Below are positions 44,715 through 55,911 of a stretch of DNA of 64,000 bases, in pieces. Every line of letters starts with the position of its first letter. The stretch's first letter is position 1. The position numbers and the translations under genes were made by a program. The stretch is from Chelydra serpentina (taxonomy: Eukaryota; Chordata; Testudines; Chelydridae), in assembly GCA_037349315.1 (NCBI GenBank), contig JBAIAC010000004.1, positions 26,539,001-26,603,000 of the forward strand. Direction: 5' to 3'. The notes below the pieces were generated by a model. The model was not told where the DNA came from. It did no database searches and saw only the letters and a program-made list of their open reading frames with translations.

Positions 44715-45194
44715 GTCCTTTGATAGACTAATGTCTTTGTATTACAGGGCTAACATATTCATCATTCTTATTACATTAATACATAGTACCGGTTTTGCCC
44801 TTTGTGCACAGAAGTCTTATTAGGAGGACTAATTATGATGTTAAATATATTACTTAAATAACAATGGGCCCAATTTTGCCTTCTAATACCCACATACAAT
44901 TCCAGTTTACTTTAGTTAGATGCATCTGAGGGAACATTAACTCCGACCAAATCCTGCTCTTAGTTAGATGGATGTAACCGAGAGTAAAATTTAGCCCCCA
45001 GACATTTGCATATCATTATTTCTGAGTGTTAAAAACTGTAACCTTAACTCTAATATTAATGCAAATTTGTATATTTAATATATTTTCAATAGGATGTTGG
45101 CCGCTAATTGCCTAAGTCGCACTTGAAAAAATGTAACCCAAAGACTTTTTAATTTTTGTATATTGTACAGTGCCCAGTACCTTATTCATGCTAA
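44715..45194. other. Unassigned sequence
   Basis: AT-rich, nothing recognised. Confidence 0.4.
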
Positions 45195-45620
45195 ACAAAT
45201 AAATAACAAATATAACAAAGTTGGGCAGTATTTCCAATATGGAGGAGGACCAGAATATCATATGAGAAGAACTTGATGACCTTGTAAACTGGAGTAATAG
45301 AAATGGGATGAAATTTAATAGTGCAAAGCCGTGCATTTAGGGACTAAGAACAAAAATTTTTGCTATAAGCAGGGGACTTATCAGTTGGAAACATCAGAGG
45401 AGGAGAAAGATCTGGGTGTATTGGTTGGCCACAGGATGACTATGAGCCATCAATGTGATGTGGCCATGAAAAAGGCTAATGCATCAGGCAGGGTATTTCA
45501 GGTACCTTGCCTGAGGAGACAGGTAAGTGTAGTAACATTGTACAAGGCATTGGCGAGACCTCATCTGGAATACTGCGTGAAATTTTGGTCTCCCATTTTC
45601 AAAAAAGATTAATTCAAACT

Positions 45621-47235
45621 AGGGCTGTCGATTAATTGCAGTTAACTCACGCAATGAACTAAAAAAAATTAATCATGATTAATCGCAGTTTTAATCGCAC
45701 TATCAAATAGAATACCAATTGAAATTTATTACATATTTTGGATGTTTTTCTACGTTTTCATAGATGTACTCTGTGTTGTAATTGAAATCAAAGTGTGCAT
45801 TAACAAAAGAAATAGTATTTTTCAATTCACCTCATACAAGTACTGTAGGGCAATCTCTTTGTCGTGAAAGTGCAACTTACAAATGTAGATTTTTTGTTAC
45901 ATGACTGCACTCAAAAACAAAACAATGTAAAACTTCAGAGCTTACAAGTCCACTCAGTCCTACTTCTTGTTCAATCAATTGCTAAGACAAACAAGTTTGT
46001 TTACATTTACAGGAGATAATGCTGCCCTCTTATTTACAATGTCATCAGAAAATGAGAACAGGCATTTGCATGGCACTTTTGTAGCTGGTATTGCAAGGTA
46101 TTTACGTCCCAGATATGCTAATCATTCATATGCCCCTTCATGCTTCGGCCACCATTCCAGAGAATATGCTTCCATGCTGATGACGCTAGTTAAAAAAATA
46201 ATGCGTTAATTCAATTTGTGACTAGACTCTTTGGGGGAGAATTGTATGTCCCCTGTTCTGTTTTACCTGCATTCTGCCATGTATTTCATGTCATAGCAGT
46301 CTCAAATGATGACCCAGCACATGTTGTTCATTTTAAGAACACTTTCAGTGATGATTTCACAAAATGCAAAGAAGGTACCAGTGTGAGATTTCTAAAGATA
46401 ACTACAGCACTTGACCCAAGGTTTAAGAATCTGAAGTGCCTTCCAAAATCTGAGAGGAACGAGGTGTGGAGCATGCTTTCAGAAGTCTTAAAAGAATAAC
46501 AATCCAATGCGGAAACTACAGAACCCGAACCACCAAAAAAAAATCAACCTTGTGCTGGTGGCATCTCACTCAAATAATGAAAATGAACATGCATCGGTCT
46601 GCACTGCTTTCGACTGTTATCGAACAGAACCCGTCATCAGCATGGATGCATGTCCTCTGGAACGGTGGTTGAAGCATAAAGGGACAAATGAATTTTTAGT
46701 GCATCTGGCACATAAATACCTTGCGATGCCAGCTACAACAGTGCCATGCAAATGCCTGTTCTCACTTTCAGGTGACATTGTAAACAAGAAGCGGGCAGCA
46801 TTATCTTCTGCAAATGTAAACAAACTTATTTGTCTGAGTGATTGGCTGAACAAGAAGTAGGACTGAATGGACTTGCAAGCGCTAAAATTTTACATTGTTT
46901 TATTTTTTAATGCAGGTTTTTTGGTACATAATTCTACATGTGTAAATTCAACTTTAATGATAAAGAGATTGCACTACAGTACTTGTATTAAGTGAATTGA
47001 AAAATACTATTTATTTTGTTTTTTTTACAGTGCAAATACTTGTAATAAAAATAAATATAAAGTGAGCACTTTGTATTCTGTGTTGTAATTGAAATCAATA
47101 TATCTTAAAATGTAGAAAACATCCAAAAATATTTAAATTGTATTCTATTATTGTTTAACAGTGAGATTAATTGCATGATTAATGGCAATTAGTCTTTTTA
47201 ATTGCAATTAATTTTTTTAATCGCTTGACAGCCCT
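45621..47235 (+). mobile_element. hAT foldback element
   Basis: 1615 bp starting AGGGCTGTCGATTAATTG and ending in the inverse CTTGACAGCCCT. AATTCAAACT is repeated at 45611-45620 and 47236-47245, 10 bp against the usual 8 for hAT. The left arm (45621-46185) is an imperfect inverted copy of the right arm (46632-47235), including transposase coding sequence. Only ~445 bp between the arms are single-copy. Transposase remnants lie in the centre and right arm. Confidence 0.85.
46218..46860 (+). pseudogene. hAT transposase C-terminal remnant
   Basis: The first frame (46218-46499) contains RFLKITTALDPRFKNLKCLP, the conserved LDPRFK segment preceding the hAT dimerisation domain. A frameshift follows. 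The second frame (46507-46860) carries the dimerisation domain: LERWLKHKGTNEF, LAHKYLAMPATTVPCKCLFS, SGDIVNKKRAALSSANVNKL. The BED zinc finger and the catalytic N-terminal half are absent. An inverted copy of the dimerisation region lies at 45967-46185. Confidence 0.75.
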
Positions 47236-47624
47236 AATTCAAACTTGAACAGGTGCAGAGAAAGTCTACTAGGATGATCCAAGGAATGGAAAACCTACCT
47301 TATGAGAGGAGACTCAAAGAGCATGACTTGTTTAGCCTAACCAAAGAAGATTGAAGGAAGATATGATTGCGCTCTATAAATACATCAGAGGGATAAATAC
47401 CAGGGAGGGAGAGGAGTTGTTTAAGTTAAGCACCAATGTGGACACAAGAACAAATAGATATAAACTGGCCATCAACAAGTTTAGGCTTGAAATTAGGTGA
47501 AGGTTTCTAACTATCAGAGGAGCGAAGTTCTGGAACAGCCTTCCAAGGGGAGCAGTGGGGGCAAAATATCTAACTGGCTTCGACTGAGCTTGATGAGTTT
47601 ATTGAGGGGATGGTATGATGGGAC

Positions 47625-48185
47625 CAGTGGCGTAGCCAGGTTATAACACCAGGGGGAACGAACACATAAAAAAAGGCTCCACCCGACCGGACCTCGGTGA
47701 AAGAACCCAGACCAGCAGCGGAACCCCTGCTGGCAGGAGCCCGTGGGGGGAATCCCAGAGAGGCAGATGGCTGAGCCGCTCAGCCCGCCCCGCTCTGGGA
47801 TCCCCCCCGCGGGCTCCTGCCAGCCGGGGTCTCTCAGCCCGCTGCTGGCCTGGGTTCTTTAACCCAGGCCAGCAGCGGGCTCTTGGTGGGGCCAGCGGCG
47901 GGACCCCTGCTGGCAGGAGCCCACGGGGGGGAATCCCAGAGCGGGGCGGGCTGAGCGGCTCAGCCAGCCACCGCTTTAGGATTCCCCCTGCGGGCTCCTG
48001 CCAGCAGGGGTCTCTCAGCCCGCTGCCAGTCTGGGTTCTTTCACGCAGGCCAGCAGTGGGCTCTTGGTGGGGCCAGCGGGGGACGTTGCTCCACCTCCCT
48101 TTCAAAAATTAAAAAGGCGCCACTTTTGGAAAATGTGCTCAGAGGGAGCAGCTGCTCCCTCTGCTCCCCCCCAGCTACGCTACTG
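47625..48185. mobile_element. hAT-type MITE with internal tandem duplication
   Basis: Ends CAGTGGCGTAGCC and GCTACGCTACTG are near-inverses. GATGGGAC is exactly repeated at 47617-47624 and 48186-48193. The interior is very GC-rich with two tandem ~175-bp units (~47700-47875 and ~47876-48060), each itself partly palindromic (cagcagcggg/cccgctgctg). Non-coding. Confidence 0.9.
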
Positions 48186-48675
48186 GATGGGACTGCCTAG
48201 GATGGTATGTGGCCCATTGGCAATTGCCAGTAGCAAAAATCCCCAATAGCTGGAGTCAGGACACTCGATGGGGAGTGCTCTGAGTTACTATAGAGAATTA
48301 TTTCCCAGGTATCTGCCTGGTGGGTCTTGCCCACATACTCAGGGTCTAACTGATCACCATAGTTGGGGTCAGGAAGGAATTTTCTCCTGGGTCAGATTGG
48401 CTGAGACCCTGGGATTTTTTTTGCCTTCCTCTGCAGCATGTATCATGGGTTACATGCAGGTTTAAACTAGTGGTTTAAATGGTGAATGGTGAATTCTCTA
48501 TAATTTGAAGTCTTTAAACCATGATTTCAGGACTTCAGTAAGTTAACCAGAGGTTAGCGGTCTATTTCAGGAATAGGTGGGTGAGGTTCTGTGGCCTGCA
48601 ATGTGCAGGAGGTCAGACTAGATGATCACGCTGGTTCCTTCTGACGTTAAAGTCTATGAGTCTATAATAAAAATA

Positions 48676-48891
48676 TATAAAACAATAACATAATGTCAAT
48701 TTGAAACTAAAGGAATAGAATAAGGTTTAAAAAAATGATTTTAAGTACTCCCATTTTTGGGTGCCCAACTTTAGACACCTTCACGAGACCTGCTTTTCCC
48801 ACAGTGGGTGCTCAGTATTTAAAAATCCTGGCCTTAATAAAAAGTTTGTTCTTTAATTTCTCACCATAGTCAGTTAAATACTGTCAGAGAT
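48676..48891. other. Unassigned sequence
   Basis: Contains 'tttgggtgcccaacttta' and 'gtgggtgctcagtattt' motifs. Nothing else recognised. Confidence 0.4.
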
Positions 48892-48894
48892 TAA

Positions 48895-49175
48895 GAACTT
48901 GTCTATGTGGGGACATCCAGGAAAATTAATCTGAATTAATGAAAGGTGTGAATTTGAAGTGTATTTGTTAAATCACATTAAAACCCTGTGTGAACCCTCT
49001 TATTAAGAAGTAAAGTGGCCTTAATTCACTTCCAAAGTGAATTTAACTATACTGAATTAAGGCAACTTTTATTCTGAATAACAGCATTCACACAGGGATT
49101 TAATGTGGTTTAACTAATCCACACCTTTAGTTACTTTGGATTAATTTTCCTGGATGTCCCACTGTAGACAAACCC
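48895..49175. mobile_element. Fully palindromic MITE (281 bp)
   Basis: The left half is an imperfect inverse of the right half along its whole length. The outer part 'ggacatccaggaaaattaat' versus 'attaattttcctggatgtcc' is exact. TAA flanks both sides (48892-48894, 49176-49178), with ends related to TTTGTCTACA, so Harbinger-type. Confidence 0.85.
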
Positions 49176-49178
49176 TAA

Positions 49179-50204
49179 ATGATATCCCATTTACTGTGAT
49201 TGTGAAGTTGGATTAAAAACAATATGCGCAAACATGCATACCAAAAAACATATACATTCCTGTCATGCTATCAAACCTGGGGTACAAACTGGATAATTGT
49301 GCACACGAATTGATAAATAAATGTTTATTTGCCTCTCTGTACACACAAATGTTATATTTTAATGCACAATGGGTGCATGTACATTGCTGCACCCAGGGCT
49401 GATCATTTGGTTCTCAATAGCTGTAGCTCACCACTGATTTGTGCACATGTGCTTTATTCAATATGAAGTCATTTTATCATGTAGCTTTCCACTGCGCAGC
49501 TGTGTTTCTGATCATTAAGCACTATCTTTTAACAAATGTAGCTGATGGAACTGAAATCTGGGAACCCATTACCATGGGTACTTTGTAAGGATGAAATAAT
49601 CATCCCAACTACCTGAGCATACTGTGGCTTCAGACTTGCTGGAGAGAGAAAAGGATGGTTCCTGTACTAATTTGGTAATTTTCTTATGGATAATACTCAT
49701 GCTAGAGGCTGCATCATAGGCATATTAAGGAGCATTTGCTTGCTCAGAGAACTTCAAAGACATCACAGTCCTTTGATTTCCAAAAGTTTAGATTATTTAT
49801 ACATTAGAAAAGGTTTGCTTTTTCAAACTACTCATTGCAATAAAATAACAATTTAGGACCATATTCTGCACTCAGCTCCACAGGAGACAAGACTCTAGCC
49901 CTTATATTGCAATGAGTAGTCTGAAAAAGCACACAAAACATTCTTCTGTCAGGCTTTTACACTCCGTCTCTCCTAAAATGCAGTACACATTATGCACTAA
50001 TGTCACATTAGTTTCTTGACCAATTTGGAATGGCCTTATTCTTCATAGGTGGCATTTTCAAAAGCTCCACATGCATTTAGCAGCACAAGTCCTACTGACT
50101 TTCTGCATCTTTTTAGGGGGCTTTTTTTACCGGTTTCTATTCCTACATGTAAGTGCTGTCCATCTTGCTATGACTAAAAACTAGTTTTCCTTGGATAAGC
50201 TTAT
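49179..50204. other. Unassigned sequence
   Basis: AT-rich, no recognised gene. 49770-49960 contains an imperfect inverted pair (tttttcaaactactcattgc/gcaatgagtagtctgaaaaa) about 100 bp apart, perhaps an old MITE. Confidence 0.4.
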
Positions 50205-50440
50205 GCAGCATTAGAGCTTGTTGAAAATTTCCCATCTAAATATTTCCTCGACAGAAAATGGCTTCTTGACTAAACAGAAATATTTACCAAAGATTTTCCA
50301 TTTTCCTGAAATATTTTCTTTTTTTTAATAAAAACTTCATTTTTCCGCCACTGAAAGGTGACATTTTTGTTTTAAACTGAACAACTTCCATTTTTTTTGA
50401 CAAAAACCTGAAAATATTTGAAGAAATCTTTTGTCACAAG
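50205..50440. repeat. Degenerate AGAGCTTGTTGAAAATTT element
   Basis: AT-rich with repeated 'gaaaat/attttc' blocks. Its start is like those at 15577 and 26613 (inverted). Confidence 0.4.
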
Positions 50441-51423
50441 GAGAGAAGGCTTGATGCCATCACTGCTGCAGCACCACCACCACCTGCTTTTCTGGATTAC
50501 CTTTAAGCAGCATTTAATAAGAAGCGGCACCTGTGAGTGTGGGTGAAATGTAAATGGTTTAATTACATGGGGAAGATCTCTTGATGGCTAGAAGCCAGGT
50601 GGAATTTTATGAAAGTAATAGGCGATTCCTTTAGCTGAATTGAGATATGTGCCTGGTTGATGTTTAAGGGGATTTATGAACATTTAATCTGTGTTGTCAT
50701 GGATTAAATTTTCTCTCCCCAAAAGATATCACAATGTGGGGGAAATGTAGTGAAGATACTTACTACCATGAAGCATACATGCCATGGAGAGATCCTCCCC
50801 ACCCCGCTCTGTCCCCTCTATGCCAAGTAAAAAGGGTGGAGTGGAGTAAAGGGGCCGTAAACCCCTTATATCTGACCTGTGGAGGATTCCCCCAGCCCAG
50901 GCACTGCAGAAGACAACCATAGGACTGCCTTTTGAGGATCTCTTCACAATCACGATGTAAGGTGCATACCAGGAATGGAGCTGGGGGCAGGAAGAAAGTT
51001 TTGGGGTGGGTCTGAGGAGATTCTGGGAAGCTGCCAGACAGACTCCTAGGGCATCTAAATTATGCCAGGGGCTCTCCAGCCATGAGAGCAACTCAGGATT
51101 GGGAGGGCAGGAAACTGTCTTAAACTCATCTTAATCCCTGCCTCCCCCTCATTTTGAGTTCTGTACTCCACCTCTTAGAGACACAGTACAGAAAAGGGAT
51201 CCAACAGCCTCAAAGAAAATGATTCCAACACTCAACTGAGTTTGGAATAAACAATGGACATCAAGGTGTTTGTCCATCCTGGGAATAATAAATCAGGCAG
51301 GACCCGGCCCTGCAAAGTGCTGCCAAATTTATAGCAAAGAGCTCCCTCAAAAATTTTCTGTATCAGTTTTGAGGTAAGCCAATCTCCTCTGATTGCAGAC
51401 CACCTGTCCTGACTGTGGTGGGA
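50441..51423. other. Unassigned sequence
   Basis: No recognised gene or repeat. Longest frame (50729-51091 minus) has no domain. Confidence 0.4.
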
Positions 51424-52470
51424 AAGTAGAATCATAGGGTTAGAAGGGACGGCAAGGCTCATTTATCAAACCACCTGCCAAGATGCAGGATTTGTTGTGT
51501 CTAAACCAGAGCTTTCCAAACTTTTCATGCTGGTGACACACTTTTTAGACATGCATCATTTCGCGACACACCGGAAGTGATGCAGAATCAATTCCGCCCG
51601 GATTACACATACTGCGCATGCGCAGTACCCAGGGCCGGCCGCCCCAAGCAAAAAAAAAAACAAAAAAAAATTCCCAAGTGCTGCCCCCCCCCCCCGCCCA
51701 ACGCCGGCCGAAACACCCCCCCACCCAACAACGCCGCCCTGCTGCCCCGGCCGGGGAACGGAGCGCGGAGCACGCCTGCCGCCCCGCTCCCTGAGCCGGG
51801 GAGCGGAGCGCGGAGCACCTACACACTGCTGCCGACACACTAACATGTCGCGACACACAGTTTGGAAAGCTCTGGTCTAAACCATCCACGACAGATGGCT
51901 ATCCAGCCTCCTTTTGAAAATCTCCAGGGAAGAAGCTTCCACAATCTCCCTATGCAGTCTGTTCCATTATCCTACTTTTCTTACAATTAAGAAATTGTCC
52001 CTGAGATTTAATCTAAATCTGCTATGCTGCAGTTTGAACCCATTGCCTCTTGTCCTGGCCTCTGTGGCAAAAAGAGAACAACTTTTATCCATCTTTTTTA
52101 TGGCAGCCTTTCAAGTACCTGAAGACTGCTATCATGTCCACCATTAATCTCCTCTTTTCCAAACGAAACATGCCAAGTTCCTTAAGCCTTTGCTCAGATG
52201 GTTTGCATTCCATCCCTTTGATCATCTGTGTCACTCACCTCTGGATCTTTCCCAGTTTCTCTATATCCTTTCTATACAATGGTGACCAAAATTGGACACA
52301 CTACTCCATCTGAGTCCTAACTGGCACCGAATAGAGCGGTACTATCACTTCCTGTGACTTGCATGCTATGCCTCTGTTAATGCAACTTAAAATTGCATTT
52401 GCTTTTTTTTGCAACAGTTTCGCATTGCTGACTCATGTTGAGGTTGTGATCTGCTACAACTCCCAGATCA
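51424..52470 (-). mobile_element. CR1 LINE 3' part with nested hAT MITE
   Basis: Minus-strand CR1 from the post-palm RT segment (cagcaatgcgaaactgttgc on the minus strand, ~52410) to the 3' end near 51430. Interrupted by the hAT MITE at 51507-51874. Multiple stops. Confidence 0.8.
51507..51874. mobile_element. hAT-type MITE (368 bp)
   Basis: Ends CAGAGCTTTCCAAAC and GTTTGGAAAGCTCTG are perfect inverses. GTCTAAAC is exactly repeated at 51499-51506 and 51875-51882. The interior has a C-run and two 'gggagcggagcgcggagcac'-type tandem blocks. Non-coding and apparently young. Confidence 0.95.
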
Positions 52471-52875
52471 TAAGAACGGCCATACTCTGTCAGACCAAAG
52501 GTCCATCAAGCCTAGTATCCTGTCCTCTGATAGCGGCCAATGGCAGTTGCCCCAAAGGGAATGAACAGACAGGTTATCATCAAGTGATCCATGCCCTGTC
52601 ACCCAATCCCAGCTTCTGGCAAGCAGAGGCTAGGGACACCATTCCTGCCCATCCTGGCTAATAGCCATTGATAGACCTATCTTCCATGAATCTATCTAGC
52701 TCCCTTTTGAACCCCGTTATAGTATTGGCCTTCACAACATCCTATGGCAAGGAGTTCCAGAGGTTGACAGTGCGTTGCTTGAAAAAATACTTCCTTATGT
52801 TTGTTTTAAACCTGCTACCTATTAATTTCATTTGATGGCCCTTTGTTCTTGTATTATGAGGAGTAAAAAACACTT

Positions 52876-53059
52876 CTTCTTCGAGTGCTTGCTCATATGT
52901 ATTCCAGTTAGGTGTGCGCGCGCGGCGTGCACGATCGTCGGAAGATTTTTACCCTAGCAACACTTGGTGGGCCGGCTGGCGCCCCCTGGAGTGGCGCCGT
53001 TAGGTGCCCCGATATATACTGCAGCCGGCCCATCGCCCCCTCAGTTCCTTCTTACCGCC
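52876..53059 (+). repeat. DIRS copy 2 left inverted repeat
   Basis: Complete outer end 'cttcttcgagtgcttgc', the complement of which opens the internal complementary region. Pairs with 59030-59213; the right repeat carries a ~31-bp extra extension. Confidence 0.9.
53011..53019 (+). promoter_or_regulatory. Possible TATA box of DIRS copy 2
   Basis: GATATATAC in the left repeat, ~230 bp upstream of ORF1. Identical to copy 1. Confidence 0.4.
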
Positions 53060-53247
53060 CGTGTCAGTCGTTGGAACAGTGGAGAGCAGCTCGCTGACCT
53101 CCACAGCCCTAGCTTTATCAGCACTCGTTTATCTTTTAGATAGTTAAGTACTGTTAATTAGTTGTTAATAGTAGTTGTTAGTCTCAGTGACAATAGTAGC
53201 TGGAGATAAGGGGCTTCTCCCCTTATCCCCACCCCGGTACCGGGCCA

Positions 53248-55911
53248 ATGCCTGGCTCACCGGGATTCAAGCCTTGCTCGGCATGCCAGAAGCCGATGCC
53301 TACAGGAGATCCGCACGCCTCCTGTCTTAAGTGCCTCGGGGAGTCCCACCTTCCGGACAAGTGCCGTATTTGTAAGTCCTTCAAGCCGCGGACCAAAAAG
53401 GAGCGGGACTTTCGCTTGAAGCAGCTCCTGTTAGAGGCGTCTCTTAGCCCGATGTCGGCGCCGCATCGTACCACGGCACCGACCCCGGCGGCCTCAACGT
53501 CTGCGGCACCGGAACGTCCAAGCTCCGGTAAAGAACCCAGGCACCGTCCCTCTCTACCCGGGACCTCGCAGAGCCGCCCTCTGTCCCCGAGAGCCAAGAA
53601 GTCGGGAGGACTGACTAAGGCGCCGCTGCATGCGCAGCCAGCTCCAGATCCGCCGAGGTCTGTTGAGGCGCCCGCACCACCAACTCCGGTACCGGAAGGA
53701 CCGTTGAGTTCGGTGCCAGTGGTCTCCGTGCCACTTACTCCGGCCCTCCATAGGCCGTCGAGTCCGGCGCCGCCGCCAACACCGGCGCCGGCCCTGCCAA
53801 CTCCGGCACCCGAGAGGCCGTTGAGTGCAGGTCAGCCTCTGCAGGCTCCGGTACCGACGACTCCGGTCCCGCGAGGGCCGTTGAGCTCGGTAACCGCCAG
53901 CTCCCCGGCACGCTCCGTGGTTGAGCTTCCGCTGCCGTCCACGCCGGACACCTTCGCAGCGGCGCGGGACCTGATCCAGATGACCGCTCCGGCACCGACC
54001 CCGCCTACGGTACCGCCGGTACGGATCATCACGTCACGCGGCAAACCGGCCATCTTCCACCCGGTGCCGCAGGCGGAGACCAGCCAGCAGCAGCCACCTG
54101 CGTCTCCAAGGTACCACTCGCAGTCCCGACGCCGATCTCGATCCCGGCGCCGCTCGTACTCGCGGTACCGCTCCAGGTCTCCATCCGCACGGAGGTACCC
54201 TGACTCTCGACGCCGCTCCCGGTCCCGCGGCCGGTCGACGCGCAGATCGCCGAGACGTTCCAGGTCCCGATCCGTGTCACGGTACCGAGATCATCGCCGG
54301 TACCGATCCAGGTCCCGCCTCCGATCCGGCTCTCGACGCCGGTCCCCATCCCGGCGCCGATCCGGCTCTCGACGCCGATCCGGCTCCCGGCACCGGACAC
54401 CATCCCGGTACCGATCCGGCTCACGGCACCGGACGCCATCCCGGCACCGATCAGGCTCCCGGCACCGGATACCATCCCGGCACCGGACCCCACCAAGGAG
54501 GCAGACCCTGGCCACGCAGATGTCACTGCATGGCTACTCTGCCCCACCCTGGCCTTCGCGCTCTGGATCCCGCTCTTCCAGAGCTGGCAGCGACCTCTAT
54601 GTGGAGGAGCGCACCATCAGCGACCAGGGTCACCTGCCAGAGACCGGGCAGGTTCAGGAGCGGTGGCCATTTTGGACCCCCATGGCATACTACGAAGCCC
54701 AGAGGGTACCAACAAGAGCTCCTACCTCAACCACGTTGGAGCGCAGAGCGCCAGAGGCTACAGTCTCCCGACCTCCAGAGGCTACAGTCTCCAGGCCTCC
54801 GCCAGAGGTAGAGCAGCCAGAACCGGAGCCCCCAGCCCTGGGCTCCGAAGAGGTACCCGTCGAGGACCCGCTCGCCCAAGGCCTGTCCTCCTCCTCCTCT
54901 CCTGACGAGGCAGTGGCTGGAGCATCATCATCCGGCCCACCTCCCATCGATCTCAGGGACCATCAAGACCTGCTCCGCAGGTTGGCCCTAAACATGGACC
55001 TCCAGATAGAAGAGGTCCCTGAACTAGAGGACCCAGTGGTGGACATCCTGACGACCGATGCCCCCACTAGGGTTGCCTTACCTTTTGTGCGGACCATCCT
55101 TGCCAACGCCACATCCATCTGGCAGACACCAGCATCAATACCCCCCACTGCCAGGGGGGTAGAGAGAAAGTACATGGCCCCCCCGAGGGACTTTCAATAC
55201 CTTTATACGCACCCCCCTCCGTGTTCGTTGGTGGTCCAATCCGTCAACGAGAGGGAGAGGAACGGCCAACAAGCCCCGGCCCCAAAGTCAAAGGACGCCA
55301 AGCGCCTAGACTTGTTTGGCAGGAAGATCTACTCAGGAGGGGGCCTACAGCTTCGTGCGGCGAACCAACAGGCACTCCTGAGCCGCTATGCTTATAACAC
55401 CTGGGTCTCGATGGAGAAATTCAAAGAGCTTATACCTCCAGAGTCCAGACAGGAGTATAAAGCCTTCGTGGAGGAGGGCAAAAAGCTGGCCAGGACGTCG
55501 CTGCGGGCCTCCTTGGACATCGCCGACTCCGCTGCCAGAACCATCGCCTCCGGAGTCGCCATGCGGCGCATCTCCTGGTTGCAATCCTCCACCCTCCCAG
55601 CAGAGGTCCAGCACACTATCCAGGACCTACCCTTTGACGGGCAGGGCCTGTTTTCGGAGAAGACAGACCCTAAGCTGCAGACCTTAAAAGACGGTCGTAC
55701 CATCATCCGCACGCTGGGGATGCATACCCCCGCGACGCAGCGCAGGCCCTTCCGGCCATTCGTGCAACGCACCTACTTCCCTCCCCCACCACGTCAAGAC
55801 TTTTACAGAAGGCCGCGTGGTCGAGGGGGTAGGAGACAGCAACCTGGCCGGCAGACCGGCCAGAGGCAGGGCCCCCACAAGCCATCGTCGGGGCCCAAAC
55901 AAAATTTTTGA
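53248..55911 (+). CDS. DIRS ORF1 copy 2, gag-like
   Basis: 887 residues, no indel relative to copy 1. All six paired zinc-ligand cysteines (10, 13, 26, 29, 39, 42) are kept. About 28-30 substitutions, concentrated in the Pro/Ser-rich linker and RS domain (e.g. position ~110-190), few in the 590-800 region. This distribution suggests constraint on the globular part before the two copies separated. Role as for copy 1: RNA binding and packaging by analogy with gag. Confidence 0.85.
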   Translation: MPGSPGFKPCSACQKPMPTGDPHASCLKCLGESHLPDKCRICKSFKPRTKKERDFRLKQLLLEASLSPMSAPHRTTAPTPAASTSAAPERPSSGKEPRHRPSLPGTSQSRPLSPRAKKSGGLTKAPLHAQPAPDPPRSVEAPAPPTPVPEGPLSSVPVVSVPLTPALHRPSSPAPPPTPAPALPTPAPERPLSAGQPLQAPVPTTPVPRGPLSSVTASSPARSVVELPLPSTPDTFAAARDLIQMTAPAPTPPTVPPVRIITSRGKPAIFHPVPQAETSQQQPPASPRYHSQSRRRSRSRRRSYSRYRSRSPSARRYPDSRRRSRSRGRSTRRSPRRSRSRSVSRYRDHRRYRSRSRLRSGSRRRSPSRRRSGSRRRSGSRHRTPSRYRSGSRHRTPSRHRSGSRHRIPSRHRTPPRRQTLATQMSLHGYSAPPWPSRSGSRSSRAGSDLYVEERTISDQGHLPETGQVQERWPFWTPMAYYEAQRVPTRAPTSTTLERRAPEATVSRPPEATVSRPPPEVEQPEPEPPALGSEEVPVEDPLAQGLSSSSSPDEAVAGASSSGPPPIDLRDHQDLLRRLALNMDLQIEEVPELEDPVVDILTTDAPTRVALPFVRTILANATSIWQTPASIPPTARGVERKYMAPPRDFQYLYTHPPPCSLVVQSVNERERNGQQAPAPKSKDAKRLDLFGRKIYSGGGLQLRAANQQALLSRYAYNTWVSMEKFKELIPPESRQEYKAFVEEGKKLARTSLRASLDIADSAARTIASGVAMRRISWLQSSTLPAEVQHTIQDLPFDGQGLFSEKTDPKLQTLKDGRTIIRTLGMHTPATQRRPFRPFVQRTYFPPPPRQDFYRRPRGRGGRRQQPGRQTGQRQGPHKPSSGPKQNF

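Larger units (their letters stand above)
45195..48675 (+). mobile_element. CR1 LINE with two nested hAT elements
   Basis: CR1 sequence runs 45195-45620, 47236-47624 and 48186-48675. It encodes the post-palm RT segment (45331-45612: ETSEEEKDLGVLVGHRMTMS, HQCDVAMKKANA), then the 3' end 'cagactagatgatcacgctgg' and 'agtctatgagtctataa'. Removing the two inserts restores co-linearity. Its own ORF is broken. Confidence 0.85.
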
